From NCBI RefSeq assembly GCF_963664555.1, contig NZ_OY761461.1:744001-808000 (forward strand): DNA of 64,000 bases, written 5' to 3'. This stretch comes from Labilibaculum sp. (GTDB lineage Bacteria; Bacteroidota; Bacteroidia; Bacteroidales; Marinifilaceae). The position numbers were made by a program, and so were the translations under genes. Below the pieces are notes generated by a model, which was not told the origin of the DNA, did not search any database, and was given only the letters and a program-made list of their open reading frames with translations. Position 1 is the first letter of the stretch; each line of letters starts with the position of its first letter. Below are positions 37,386 through 48,500 of the stretch, in pieces.

Positions 37386-39509
37386 CTAATAAAACTTGTA
37401 TCTTTTATCAATCACATTTGCATTGTCTTTCAATGCCTGAAATGCCTGATAGTTTGTTCTGTATTGATATCCTTGCTCTAATCTTGATTTAAAAGCCTGC
37501 ACTGTAACGTCAGAAACTTCATCGCTGTTTTCGTTAGTAATAACAAGCATATAAACGCCTTGGTTACCTTTTACCGGAGATGAAATTTTACCTTTCTCCA
37601 GCATTGAAGCTGTACTTATTACTTTAGGCTCAATTCCTGCACCTGGAATCTGGAACGATTGGAAGCTAATGCCTGTTGCAGTTTTAACCTCTAAGTTTTC
37701 CTTTTGTGCCACAGAAAGCAAACTTTGAGCACCGGCACTGCTCTTTGTCATCTCATCGATAATTAGTTCAGCTTTTTTATCTTTTCTGATTTCTCTCTTA
37801 ATTTCAGAAACTTTTTCTTGAATGGATGCAATTCCTTCTTCTTTGATATCCGAAAGGATAGCAACAACAAACTTGTTTCCAAATTCGAAAACTGCAGAAT
37901 TATCATTATTCAACAAAATACTCTCCATATCATCAGTGTTGTAAGCAGCTCGAACAAGATCTCTTGAATTTTCCAGTCCAGGGATCAATTTCGTTTCTCT
38001 TTTAAGATTTGCTGTTCTACGACTTACCCCTTCAGCAGTAATTGCTTTCTCGAATGCATCTTTGTCAAGATTGTTTCCTGCAAATGTACGGGCTTTAGCA
38101 TAAGCTGCCTGAATTGTTTTCTGACTGGCTTCAACTTTACGGTCAACAATAGCAAGTTGAACTTTTTTCACTGGCTTACTCATATTGGTAACCTGAATAA
38201 CATGAGCTCCAAATTGAGTTAGAACAACTTTTACTTCATTATTTTTTGAAGAGAAAGCCGCATCGTTAAATGGCTGAACCATTTTTCCTTGAGTAAACCA
38301 TCCCAAGTCACCACCATTAACAGCAGAACCTTGATCTGATGAATTTTCTTTTGCTAAAACAGCAAACTCAGCTCCTTTAGCAAGTAAAGCTTTCAAACTG
38401 TCAGCTTTTGCTTCAGCACTTTTAAAATCACCATTAACAGGACGAATTAGAATGTGACGGGCTTTTACTGAATCAGGAAGCATTTTTACTTCATTCAGCT
38501 TTGCCATTTTATACATTTCGTTTTCGAAGTAAGGGCCAAATACATCACCTTTATTTGCAGAGAACGCGAATGCGTTAAGATCAGCATTGGTAATTTCGTC
38601 TTGCTTGAAAAAGTAGGCGTTAAAATCGCTGTCGCCATTCAATTCTACAAACTGAACGTTATTGTTTTCATTTGTAAAGTCTTCTTTTAAGTCAGTAACC
38701 CATTTTTCAGTTGCTTTGTAATCTTCGGTAGAAGGCTCAACGTCAAATGATACGTATTCAATCTTTCTTGATTCTGTTTGTTTGAACAGATCTTCGTGCT
38801 TACTGTAGTAATCTCTGATTTCAGATTCACTTACATTAATAGTACTGTCAGGAATTAGATTGTAACTTTTCACGATGTAATTGAAATCTACTTTTTTACT
38901 TCCTTTCATTGCCATGTCTTTAACCAATACATTTGGCATGTAAAGACCTTTTTGAACTAAGGTGTTGTACTTAGCAAGATTTCTTTGCGTGATAATTGAT
39001 TCTTCGATGTTTAACCAGTAAGCTTTTTGAGGAGTTCCGTTAGGAGCGGCAATTAATTGCTTAAGAGTTGCAACAACTTGATCTTTATCAACCAATCCGT
39101 TTTCGTTCTGAAATAACTGACGAATAGCAGGATCAATATTTCGACCTTGAACCATATCGAATAATTCCTCAGAAGAAATAGAAATTCCCAACTCATCATA
39201 CTCGCGGTTCATTACAAATTCCTGAACCATCTGTTGCCAAACCTGCTCTCTTAAACGCTCAATCTGTTCCGATGGAATTGAGTTCTGTCCGGACATGAGT
39301 TTGTTGATCTCAAGACTATGATTGAATCGGTTTTGGAAATCACGAATGTTTACTGATTCCCCTGCAATTTCTGCCATCTCATTTCGTGAGTTTGCTAATA
39401 ACGAACCACCCGATTTTAGAGCATCTCCAGCAATAAATGCAAGAAGAGCACCACCAATAATGATTCCTATAAAAACACCACGATTTCTTATTTTTTGTAA
39501 TGTTGCCAT
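37386..39509 (-). CDS. SurA/PpiD-like peptidyl-prolyl isomerase
   Basis: The product has 707 residues. An N-terminal membrane helix (GVFIGIIIGGALLAFIAGDAL) anchors it to the inner membrane with the rest in the periplasm. A SurA_N-type chaperone region covers ~35-300, and one parvulin (PpiC) domain covers ~350-445 (KARHILIRPV, NGGDLGWFTQGKMVQPFNDAAF, VLTQFGAHVIQV). This architecture is that of PpiD, which helps outer membrane proteins fold after leaving the Sec translocon. The envelope genes upstream on the same strand fit such a role. Confidence 0.88.
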   Translation of the reverse strand: MATLQKIRNRGVFIGIIIGGALLAFIAGDALKSGGSLLANSRNEMAEIAGESVNIRDFQNRFNHSLEINKLMSGQNSIPSEQIERLREQVWQQMVQEFVMNREYDELGISISSEELFDMVQGRNIDPAIRQLFQNENGLVDKDQVVATLKQLIAAPNGTPQKAYWLNIEESIITQRNLAKYNTLVQKGLYMPNVLVKDMAMKGSKKVDFNYIVKSYNLIPDSTINVSESEIRDYYSKHEDLFKQTESRKIEYVSFDVEPSTEDYKATEKWVTDLKEDFTNENNNVQFVELNGDSDFNAYFFKQDEITNADLNAFAFSANKGDVFGPYFENEMYKMAKLNEVKMLPDSVKARHILIRPVNGDFKSAEAKADSLKALLAKGAEFAVLAKENSSDQGSAVNGGDLGWFTQGKMVQPFNDAAFSSKNNEVKVVLTQFGAHVIQVTNMSKPVKKVQLAIVDRKVEASQKTIQAAYAKARTFAGNNLDKDAFEKAITAEGVSRRTANLKRETKLIPGLENSRDLVRAAYNTDDMESILLNNDNSAVFEFGNKFVVAILSDIKEEGIASIQEKVSEIKREIRKDKKAELIIDEMTKSSAGAQSLLSVAQKENLEVKTATGISFQSFQIPGAGIEPKVISTASMLEKGKISSPVKGNQGVYMLVITNENSDEVSDVTVQAFKSRLEQGYQYRTNYQAFQALKDNANVIDKRYKFY

Positions 39510-39760
39510 CGAAAAAGATTTAAATATTCTTAATTAGGCTACGAATATACAAAAAAATGGGAAATGATCACTTTTTATTGCAATTGGATTACTTGCTTTT
39601 ATAGTAAAATAAAAAGAGACTTGGCAGTAGTTATTTCTATCGGGAATAATATTGACCTTATCCTATTTCCAATTGCAGATGCGGGTATGTCAGGATATTT
39701 ATTTTGAATATAAATAAAGCTGATTTTAATGAGGATAAAAGATTGGGAATGAAGGATATT

Positions 39761-41017
39761 TTATAGAATTGTTAAGCGTATTTTAATAACGCGGGTATTG
39801 CTTACTTCCAGAATTTTAAAACTGAAATTTTCAATACGAATCGTTTCATTATACGCGGGAATACTTTCGTGCGTAAAAATGAGAAAGCCGTTTAAGGTTT
39901 CAAAGTCTTCTGATACTGGAAGGTTAAGTTCATATTTATCATTTAGATAGTCTATTTCCAAACGGCCGGCGAAAATGTATTCTTTATCCGAAATTTTCTG
40001 TTCTTCTAAATCTACATCATCATGTTCATCTTCAATTTCGCCAAATATCTCTTCCATAATATCTTCAATGGTAACCATTCCCGCTGTTCCACCAAACTCA
40101 TCAACCACTACGGCAACACTTTTATGTTCGCGTGTAAAAAGATTTAGTAATTTATGTGCAGGCATTGTTTCGGGTACAATAATAATATTGCTTAAGCCAG
40201 CTTTTATACTTTGTGGATTTTTAAAAATTACCGAAGAATGTATGTAACCAACAATATTGTCGATTGAATCTTTATAGATTAAAATTCTGGAGTATCCGGT
40301 TTCTATAAAACGTTGAGTCAGGGTCAAAATATCGCCATTAATTTCCATTGCCTCAATTTCATTTCGGGGCACTATGCATTCGCGCAATTTTACTTTCGAA
40401 AAATCGAGCGCATTTCTAAATATTTTGATATCATGCATCTCGTCTTCAGATATGGTTTGGGCATCATGGCCTTCCTGCACCAAATGATCCAGATCGACTT
40501 TCCCAAAAGCCTGCGTTTCTTCTTCTTCAGTAATATTGGTTTTAAAAATTTTACGAATAATGTTCTTTGATAAGAATATTGTGAACGATGTTATCGGATA
40601 GAATACAATGTAAAAAAACATTACCGGAAGGGCAAACAGGTTTAAAGCCATGTTTGGATTGATCCTAAAAAGAGTTTTGGGTATAAATTCTGCAGTAACC
40701 AGAATTAATATTGTTGAAAGAAATGTTTGAACAGCTAATATGACTGATTCTGAATCAATCCATATGGCAATAGAAGGCTCCAATAACTTAGCCATAAGAA
40801 TACCATATATTACAAGGGCGATGTTGTTACCAACAAGCATGGTACTGATATAATATCCTGGATTTTGTGAAAAAATAGAAATCACCTTAGCCGAAACGGT
40901 ATTTTTGTTTCGGTCAAGTTCCATTCGCAACTTGTTTGCAGCAATAAAAGCAATTTCCATTCCTGAAAAAAATGCAGATAAGGCCAACATGATAAAAATG
41001 ATGATCAGCTCGTTCAT
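39761..41017 (-). CDS. CNNM/CorC-type hemolysin-family membrane protein
   Basis: The product has 418 residues. An N-terminal DUF21/CNNM membrane part has four hydrophobic segments within residues ~1-150 (ALSAFFSGMEIAFIAANKLRME, NPGYYISTMLVGNNIALVIYG). A CBS pair (~205-325) contains DEFGGTAGMVTIEDIMEEIFGEI, and a CorC/HlyC domain ends the protein (~340-418). Such proteins are tied to divalent-cation efflux or homeostasis, despite the historical hemolysin name. GldE is a related gliding protein, but no gliding genes are nearby. Its ATG directly abuts the stop of the 67-residue gene. Confidence 0.88.
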   Translation of the reverse strand: MNELIIIFIMLALSAFFSGMEIAFIAANKLRMELDRNKNTVSAKVISIFSQNPGYYISTMLVGNNIALVIYGILMAKLLEPSIAIWIDSESVILAVQTFLSTILILVTAEFIPKTLFRINPNMALNLFALPVMFFYIVFYPITSFTIFLSKNIIRKIFKTNITEEEETQAFGKVDLDHLVQEGHDAQTISEDEMHDIKIFRNALDFSKVKLRECIVPRNEIEAMEINGDILTLTQRFIETGYSRILIYKDSIDNIVGYIHSSVIFKNPQSIKAGLSNIIIVPETMPAHKLLNLFTREHKSVAVVVDEFGGTAGMVTIEDIMEEIFGEIEDEHDDVDLEEQKISDKEYIFAGRLEIDYLNDKYELNLPVSEDFETLNGFLIFTHESIPAYNETIRIENFSFKILEVSNTRVIKIRLTIL

Positions 41018-41221
41018 TTACTTCCGGGCTTTGTTTTTCTCTTGTAATTTCCGCATGTATCTTCTCCATACATACATCAAACCAGCAATGCCGGCGATAA
41101 CATAAAGCATAATACTTTCAGCAAATCCGTAATCTATCGTTTTGTGTATTGCTGCAACCAAGCCAACAATCATAACGATTAACCAGATTATTTCTAAAAT
41201 AAAAGGGAGTTTTTGTTTCAT
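41018..41221 (-). CDS. Small two-helix membrane protein, unknown
   Basis: The product has 67 residues, with two hydrophobic helices (ILEIIWLIVMIVGLVAAIH and SIMLYVIAGIAGLMYVW) and a basic tail (RRYMRKLQEKNKARK). I do not recognise a functional family. Zero spacing to the CorC-type gene downstream and 41 bp to lptC upstream indicate translation as part of the same operon. Confidence 0.7.
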   Translation of the reverse strand: MKQKLPFILEIIWLIVMIVGLVAAIHKTIDYGFAESIMLYVIAGIAGLMYVWRRYMRKLQEKNKARK

Positions 41222-41262
41222 GTGTTAAATGATTTTAGATGCAATATAATACGATTTTATTC

Positions 41263-41832
41263 TTATTGTTCTGTTTCATCATTTAAATATACTTCACCAG
41301 TAACTTTTTTGAGGGTAATCTTATCCATTTTATCATCAGAAGAAAATCCTATTCCTTCCAAAACCTGACCATCATCCGTGGTAATTCTAACATATTGGTC
41401 AGAATAAATAATTCCTTTACCTTGATCCCAATACATTAATTCGGTGTTTATGGTTTTTCCGTCATCACTAATGGCAATAACTTTATTTCTTAGTTCCCAC
41501 AATTGCTCAGAGGTAAAATGTTTGGCATAATTTGCTTCAATTTGTCCGGCAATAGTTTCATCATCATCATAGGAAGTAATTTTCCCTCCTTTTGGGAAAT
41601 CCTGATACTCTGTATCTTCGGTTTTCACCTCAATAAATTCAACCGCGAATGCACGATGTTTAATTCGTGTTGAATCAGTGAAAATAAATTCAACATCTTT
41701 GCCCGAACGCTCCGGGGCTTTTTCGTTACTTGTAATACTTTGTACTTCTTTAATACTGTTTTCACAAGACAAAAGCATTGTAATCCCGGAAAGGATCACA
41801 ATGCTTTTGATAATATTGTTGATATTTTTCAA
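41263..41832 (-). CDS. lptC: LPS export protein LptC
   Basis: The product has 189 residues. It has a lipoprotein-like N-terminus (IVILSGITMLLSC) and an LptC beta-jellyroll pattern (GKDVEFIFTDSTRIKHRAFAVEFIEV... FPKGGKITSYDDDETIAGQIEANYA, then LRNKVIAISDDGKTINTELMYWDQ). LptC receives LPS from LptBFG and passes it to the periplasmic bridge. Bacteroidota LptC often has this lipobox-like start, which differs from the membrane helix of E. coli. It begins four bases after the TPR gene stop. Confidence 0.85.
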   Translation of the reverse strand: MKNINNIIKSIVILSGITMLLSCENSIKEVQSITSNEKAPERSGKDVEFIFTDSTRIKHRAFAVEFIEVKTEDTEYQDFPKGGKITSYDDDETIAGQIEANYAKHFTSEQLWELRNKVIAISDDGKTINTELMYWDQGKGIIYSDQYVRITTDDGQVLEGIGFSSDDKMDKITLKKVTGEVYLNDETEQ

Positions 41833-41836
41833 TGTT

Positions 41837-43174
41837 TTATTCTGTTAATCTTGCTTTGGTTGATTCGTTAATCCAATCTCCAACTTTATAAGTATCTCCT
41901 TCTTTAATTCCTTCAAAGAAAGCTTCCTCTTTGCGAGGGAAATACTTCGAGTAAGTAGAAATTAATTCACGGGCTTCTTCTGAACAATCAGGATCTAAAG
42001 CCTTGGCTTTTATGAATTTATCAACAGCTACCCAATAAACAGCTTGTTTTTCAAGCGGACTTGATCCGTAATTTTTGCTGTAAGCAGCATAAGCTTTTCC
42101 AATCAACAAATAAGGTTGTCCCCAATTAGCTCTAAAACCGGCAGCCTTTAATGCGTTAGATTTGGCATCACTATATTTACCTTGCATTAAAAGAATTGTA
42201 GCTAATTTGAAATGAAGGTCAGCTTTAACATCAGCATCTGCTTCCAATTCTATAGACTTAACCAAGTACTCTTTACTTTTGTCAAATTCTTTTTTCTTGA
42301 TAAACATCTTGGCCAAGTTGTGTGCAGCATCAGCATTTGGATCCAATTCGTATTTTCTTTCCGCAACTTCGGCATACAAAGCTCCATCTTCACATTCCTG
42401 ACGATTTAGCATTCTTAAGATCTTATTGATCAGAACCAGATCATCATGGTTTGCATGAAATTTAGGTGTAAATATATTGCTCAAAGTCTCACAATCAGCA
42501 ACTCCTGCAGCAAAGAAAATTTGTTCTACATTCAATCTCGCGTTGTTGATATTGTCTTTTTTAGCTGGATCACTTTCAGCATCCATTTGCTTCTTAGCCA
42601 TGTCCATAAAAAGAAGGTAATTGTCGATCACCTCTTCTGCTTCGATTTGATTGTTTTGAACCAAAACTTTTGAAGCTTCCATTGTGTTGGCAATAACTTT
42701 TGCTTCAGCATTCAGTCCTTGCATTTCAATGGACTTTTTCATAATGGCATAGGCTTCTTTTACAGAAGGGATATCTTTTCCCCGGTATTGGAATAAATCA
42801 CCACCTTTACGTCCAAGAATCCAACCAGTAGGATATTTACGATCCTTACCAAAATATTTAATTCGGTTATCGTAAACCATCATCAAGGTGTCTACATATT
42901 TGTCATTCTTAGTTGCGCGGTATAATCCTTCCATTATTTTCACACCATTAATATAAGTGGATTTTTGGTAGGCAGGTGCATTTTTATAAACGTATCTCCA
43001 TCCAGTAAGTGCTTCTTTGTAATTTCCCTGTTTTACCATCTCGATGTAAAGGGATGCATTCAAAATTGTTTTAGCACTATCCAACCCATATTTTGATTCC
43101 AAAGTCTGTGCTTCTGCTTTAAACAGACCCGAAAACAAAAGAACTATTGTTACGATTAAAAGTCTTGTCTTCAT
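41837..43174 (-). CDS. Periplasmic tetratricopeptide-repeat protein
   Basis: The product has 445 residues with a signal peptide (MKTRLLIVTIVLLFSGLFKAEAQ). Helical repeats cover most of it; clear TPR-like units lie at ~275-375 (AHNLAKMFIKKKEFDKSKEYLVKSIELEADADVKADLHFKLATILLMQGKYSDAKSNALKAAG). No enzyme motif is seen. Its placement just ahead of lptC suggests a scaffold role in envelope assembly, but the partner is unknown. Confidence 0.85.
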   Translation of the reverse strand: MKTRLLIVTIVLLFSGLFKAEAQTLESKYGLDSAKTILNASLYIEMVKQGNYKEALTGWRYVYKNAPAYQKSTYINGVKIMEGLYRATKNDKYVDTLMMVYDNRIKYFGKDRKYPTGWILGRKGGDLFQYRGKDIPSVKEAYAIMKKSIEMQGLNAEAKVIANTMEASKVLVQNNQIEAEEVIDNYLLFMDMAKKQMDAESDPAKKDNINNARLNVEQIFFAAGVADCETLSNIFTPKFHANHDDLVLINKILRMLNRQECEDGALYAEVAERKYELDPNADAAHNLAKMFIKKKEFDKSKEYLVKSIELEADADVKADLHFKLATILLMQGKYSDAKSNALKAAGFRANWGQPYLLIGKAYAAYSKNYGSSPLEKQAVYWVAVDKFIKAKALDPDCSEEARELISTYSKYFPRKEEAFFEGIKEGDTYKVGDWINESTKARLTE

Positions 43175-43423
43175 ATTACTATTTTTTTTATAATCAAGTT
43201 ACTTTTTATTTCAAAACCACAAATGACATTTAGATTTGCCTGTAAAATCCCAGTATTTTAAAACAGGGTCTAAATATAACGAAAGTTTTAGTTTTGACAG
43301 AACTAAAACTGCAAAACTCATACCAAAAATTAGTACAAGCTTCGAAATTGGTTGGAACATCTATATTTGAGAGCCCTCTGCAAAACTATAAATAAAATAT
43401 AAAGCTGCAAAAAATACTTCTTA

Positions 43424-44161
43424 TTAAGAGTGAATCAATAAATTAAATTCCAATATCTTATTCAAACCTTCCAAAACGATTTCTGGATGATAAGCAACTT
43501 TGTTGTCTAAGGATTTATTTAAAAAATGAGCATCTCCTCCGGTAATTACCACACGCAATTCCGGATGTATTGCTTTTAATTTAGTAATGTATGCATCTAT
43601 TTCGAAGATCAGACCATTTTGAACGCCTGATACGATTGCATCATTGGTGTTTTTACCAATTAAATTAAAGTCCTCATTCCTTGACAGCTCGGGTAGGTTT
43701 TGAGTGAATTTGTGTAAAGCTTTAAACCGCATTTTTAAACCGGGAGATATACAGCCACCTACATATTGGGCTTTAGCATTAACAAAATCAAATGTGATAG
43801 CGGTTCCGGCATCAATTACCAGAATATTTTTTCCTTTATGCAAACCATGCGCTCCTGCGCAAGCGGCTAACCGATCGTAGCCGAGTGTGCTTTTCGATTC
43901 ATATAAGTTTTCTAAAGGCGTGTCTATTTCGGAATTAAAAAACAGAACTACTTTGCAGGTTAATTTTAATTTGGAGATTAATTCTTCAGGATATTTTCTC
44001 ACAGAAGAAATAATAACATACGGTGCACTTTCACATTTCGATAAAAGGCCGGAAACAAATTCAATTTCCCCTAAGGTTGAGTTTTCAAGCTTTACTAATT
44101 GATTGTTTTCAAAGAAGCCTGCTTTTATTTGTGTGTTTCCTATGTCTACAATTAAATTCAA
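43424..44161 (-). CDS. coaX: Type III pantothenate kinase
   Basis: The product has 245 residues. CoaX phosphorylates pantothenate in the first step of coenzyme A synthesis. The ASKHA-fold motifs are LIVDIGNTQIKAGFFENN (phosphate 1), LGYDRLAACAGAHG, NILVIDAGTAITFDFVN, GGCISPGLKMRFKALHKFTQNLP and VVITGGDAHFL. Length is normal for the family. It is 249 bp upstream of the TPR gene and could be the head of that gene series; I see no terminator between them. Confidence 0.94.
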   Translation of the reverse strand: MNLIVDIGNTQIKAGFFENNQLVKLENSTLGEIEFVSGLLSKCESAPYVIISSVRKYPEELISKLKLTCKVVLFFNSEIDTPLENLYESKSTLGYDRLAACAGAHGLHKGKNILVIDAGTAITFDFVNAKAQYVGGCISPGLKMRFKALHKFTQNLPELSRNEDFNLIGKNTNDAIVSGVQNGLIFEIDAYITKLKAIHPELRVVITGGDAHFLNKSLDNKVAYHPEIVLEGLNKILEFNLLIHS

Positions 44162-44368
44162 AAGAGCTGGAATGATGGTAAATTATTATAAATGTCTTGT
44201 AAAATCGCATAAAATTAGTAAACTTTAGGCATATTAATCTAGTGACACTTAGGTTTTTTATAATCGTTTTAAATTAGGTAGTTTTTAATAGTAATTAGAA
44301 AATATAATTTAAATGATTGCTTATCCTTTTTTTAGATTAAAATCGATTACATATTCAATTTTAGATTG

Positions 44369-45475
44369 ATGAAGAAAAAAATTTTAATTGTAGAAGATGA
44401 CAGTTTAATATCGACCATCTTTCGGATGTTTTTAAAAGAACTGGGTTACGATCTTATCGGAATTGTAGAAGATGGAAAAGAGGCTATTCGTTTGTGTGAA
44501 ACAATGAAGCCGGATATTATTCTGATGGATGTTCACTTGGGCGGAGGTCTGGATGGAATTCAAACTACAGAATTGATTAAAACCAAATTTGACATTCCGG
44601 TTATCTTTCTTTCCAGCGATACCGAGGAAAGCACAATTCAGAGAGTTATTAATATTCATTCCTATGGGTATCTGGTGAAACCAATTGATAAGAAGGAACT
44701 TGGTATTTCAATAGAATTGGCTTTTTATAAACATCAATTTGATTTGGATCAAAAAATGCGCGAACAGCGTTTTCGAAATTTCATTACCGATTCCCCCGAA
44801 GCCATTATTGTAATCAATGAAAATGGTTTGATTGAATATCTAAACTGTTTGGGATTAAAACTATTCAAAACAGCATATATCGAAGATTTAATGGGCTTGC
44901 CCTTATTGTCCTTTGTTGATGATGATTACTCGGCAATTTTTAAAGAGAGATTGGAAAATTCGTTGACTATGGAAACAGGAATTTCTTATACTCATCTGAA
45001 ATTAAAAACCATACATGGCGAATTTATTGATGTCGGTTTAACCGGAGCTCAAATTGAATTCAACGGGAAGAGAAATTTACAATTAATTGTTCGTGATATT
45101 ACGCAAGAGTTTGCTTATCGGCAGTTGTTAGCTGAAAAAGCGAATATCATTAATAATTTTGTTGATGGTGTTGTGACTTTCGATCTTGAGGGAAAAGTGA
45201 AATCGTGGAATCGTGCATGTGAACGGATTTTTGGTGTTTCCGAAGCCAATACCATTGGTAAATCCTACTGTAGTTTGTTTCTTTACGAGGAACAAAAATC
45301 GTTTATCGAAGATATTTTAATTCCGGTAGAGGAGAATGGAAAATATGAAGCGAATTTTACTTTGGAGATAAATGATAAAAGGCAGGACGTTAAACTGATT
45401 GCTAATTTGCTTCGAAACGAAAAAGGAGAGGAGACCGGTGTGGTTTGCTACATTCGGGATCATTCGTGTTCTTAA
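44369..45475 (+). CDS. Response regulator with two PAS domains and no output kinase
   Basis: The product has 368 residues from the ATG at 44369 (the preceding TTG is not needed). The receiver domain (~1-120) has VEDDSLISTIF, the phospho-acceptor Asp in ILMDVHLGGGLDGI, and the Lys in GYLVKPIDKKEL. Two PAS domains follow, ~130-245 (FITDSPEAIIVINENGLIEYLN) and ~250-365 (ANIINNFVDGVVTFDLEGKVKSWNRACERIFGVSEANTIGKSYCSLF). No HisKA, HATPase, GGDEF, EAL or DNA-binding domain is present and the stop is clean, so it must act through a partner protein. Nearest neighbours give no partner. A hairpin follows. Confidence 0.86.
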   Translation: MKKKILIVEDDSLISTIFRMFLKELGYDLIGIVEDGKEAIRLCETMKPDIILMDVHLGGGLDGIQTTELIKTKFDIPVIFLSSDTEESTIQRVINIHSYGYLVKPIDKKELGISIELAFYKHQFDLDQKMREQRFRNFITDSPEAIIVINENGLIEYLNCLGLKLFKTAYIEDLMGLPLLSFVDDDYSAIFKERLENSLTMETGISYTHLKLKTIHGEFIDVGLTGAQIEFNGKRNLQLIVRDITQEFAYRQLLAEKANIINNFVDGVVTFDLEGKVKSWNRACERIFGVSEANTIGKSYCSLFLYEEQKSFIEDILIPVEENGKYEANFTLEINDKRQDVKLIANLLRNEKGEETGVVCYIRDHSCS

Positions 45476-45482
45476 AAAAGAA

Positions 45483-45509
45483 ACTCCGATCAAATTTATT
45501 GATCGGAGT
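45483..45509. terminator. Bidirectional terminator between convergent genes
   Basis: ACTCCGATCAA pairs with TTGATCGGAGT, a perfect 11-bp stem, lying midway between the REC-PAS-PAS stop and the mfd stop. The minus strand continues with a T-rich stretch, so it suits mfd especially. Confidence 0.72.
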
Positions 45510-45516
45510 ATTTGTA

Positions 45517-48500
45517 TTATATCTCATTCATTAGAGCCAGTATTTCGCTGGCTTTTTTAATGTTCTTAATTTTTTCGAAACTAAGACTTAGTCTGTTTTT
45601 TGCTTCTTTCATTTTGCAGGGAACAACTTGTGTCTGCAGAAATTGCAGGACTTTACTAAACTGCGCTGATTTATAGAAAGCTGAATCCTGATCGGAAATA
45701 AAATACAGAACCAGTTTTCCCTTTTTAAGAATGATTTTTTCGATTCCTAAATCCAAAGAAATCCAACGCAAACGAACAACATCTAACAGTTCAAGACATG
45801 GTTCGGGTAAGTCTCCAAACCGATCTTTTAGTTGAGATTCAAATGTTTTTATTTCTTCTTCGGTCTGAATGTTATCCAATTCGCGGTACAAACGAATTCG
45901 TTCTGAAATGCTTTCAACATATTTCTCAGGAAATAGAATTTCCAAATCGGTATCTATTTGGCATTCGCTTATAAATCGGAGAACATTTTTTCCTTCTTCT
46001 TTCTTTTCATCTTCGAAAACATCTTTGAATTCATTCTCCTTCAATTCCAGAAGTGCTTCATTCAGAATTTTGTGATAAGTCTCGTAACCAATATCAGCAA
46101 TAAAACCGCTTTGTTCGCCACCCAGTAAATTACCGGCGCCGCGAATATCCAAATCCTGCATGGCAATATTAAAACCACTTCCCAGTTCCGAGAAGTTTTC
46201 AATGGCCTGAAGTCTTTGTCTGGCTTCTTGAGTCATGGAATCATGCGGAGGAGTTAACAAATAGCAAAATGCTTTTTTGTTCGACCGGCCAACGCGGCCT
46301 CTTAACTGGTGCAGTTCGCTCAATCCAAAATTCTGTCCGTTATTAATGATGATGGTATTGGCATTCGGAATGTCCAATCCAGATTCAATTATGGTAGTTG
46401 CAATCAGAACATCAAAATCACCGCGGATAAAATCGAGCATAATTTTCTCCAGTTTAGGGCCATCCATTTGTCCGTGGGCAATCACCGTTGAAACACCGGG
46501 AACGGTCCGCTGAATCATTGCTTCAACGTCTTTGATGTTTTGAACCCTGTTGTGAATAAAGAAAACCTGTCCGTTTCGTTCCACTTCGTAAGTAATTGCT
46601 TCCCGAATGATGTCTTCGTTAAAATTGTGAATTTCGGTTACAATCGGATAACGGTTTGGTGGCGGCGTATTGATGATGGACAAATCTCTCGCACCCAGCA
46701 ATGAAAATTGTAATGTTCTTGGAATTGGAGTAGCAGTTAATGTTAAGGTATCAACATTTACCTTAAATTGTTTCAGTTTCTCTTTTACCGATACACCAAA
46801 TTTCTGCTCTTCGTCAATGATGAGTAAACCCAAATCTTTAAACTCAACATCTTTTCCTATGATCCGGTGTGTCCCGATTATAATATCAGTTTGTCCGGCT
46901 TTTAAATTTTTCAGAATCTGTTTCTGATCTTTCGAGGTTCTCATTCGACTGATATAATCTACCGTGCAGGGAAAATTTTTCAATCGATCGTTAAAAGTTT
47001 TGAAATGCTGAAAGGCCAGAATTGTGGTCGGAACCAGAATAGCGACCTGTTTGTTATCGGCAACAGCCTTAAAAGCGGCACGAATGGCAATTTCGGTTTT
47101 TCCGAAACCAACATCACCACATACCAACCTGTCCATTGGGTAAGGCGATTCCATTCCTTCTTTGGTTGCTATGGTAGCTTTCACCTGGTCGGGAGTATCT
47201 TCATAAATGAACGAAGCTTCCAATTCTTGTTGCATGTAGGTGTCGGGACTGAACGAAAAGCCTTTTTCTGATTTTCGTTTGGCATAAAGAGCAATCAAAT
47301 CCTTGGCAATGTCTTTTACTTTGCCTTTGGTTTTTTCCTTTAGCTTTTGCCATGTGCCGTTACCCAGTTTGTATATTTTAGGAGCAGATCCGTCTTTGCC
47401 TTTGTATTTTGAAATTTTATGAAGCGAGTGCAAACTCACATACAGAATGTCGTTGTCTTTGTAAACCAGGCGAATTACTTCCTGTGGTTTGCCGTTCGTA
47501 TCGATTAGCTGCAAACCTCCGAAACGACCAATTCCATGATCGGAATGAACGATGTAATCACCTGGGTGAAGGCGGTTAATCTCTTTAAGAGTTACCACTT
47601 CCTTGGCTTTGTGAACCGTTGAGTTCTTAAGCTGGAACTTGTGGTAACGATCGAAAATCTGATGATCGGTGAAAATGGATATTCTCAGGTCTTTATCCGA
47701 AAACCCCTCGTGAAGCGTGTGGTTTACATCCTGAAACTCAACTTCAATTCCCTGATCTTCAAAAATATTGTGGATTCGTTCAATCTGTTTTGGATTGTCG
47801 GAAAGAATGTAATTCGATTCTGCTTTGGCATTGTTATTTAGCAAATGCTGGCCAAGTAATTCGAAATTTTTGTTGAATGCTGGCTGCGGATTTTGATTGA
47901 AATGAAGCTCTTCCTGAGCCACCAAAAAGAATTTTTGTCCGAATTCCAATGTCGAAAAATCACTTAACTGATTCAAAAATTCTTTGCTGTTTATCAGATA
48001 ATCTTTAGTAGCTACCGAATCTTCACCCATTTGCATAAAAGGAACCTTTTCGATGGTGCTTTCATATATAGATTGGATCCGGTCACAGGAAAACTGTAAA
48101 TTCCTGCACCAAAAAACGGCATTGCCGGGTACAAAAGAAAGAAAGGATATCCGGGAATCCTTCAGCAGACTTTCCTGAATGTTGGGAATGATATCAACAG
48201 AGTTTAGTTTTTCTATGGATAGTTGATTTTCCACATTAAACATTCGGATGGAGTCGACTTCTTCGCCAAAAAAATCGATTCGGAATGGATGCTCATCCGA
48301 AAAGGAAAAAATATCAATAATGCTTCCGCGGATGGAATACTGACCGGGTTCTACTACAAAATCGGCTCGTTCAAATTCATAATCGACCAAAACCTCTTCC
48401 ACAAATTCGGGGGATAATTTTTCTCCCACCTTAATTGTCAAGGTGTTTTCTTCCAGTTGTGCTTTACTAATCACCTTTTCGACTATGGCTTCGGGAAAAG

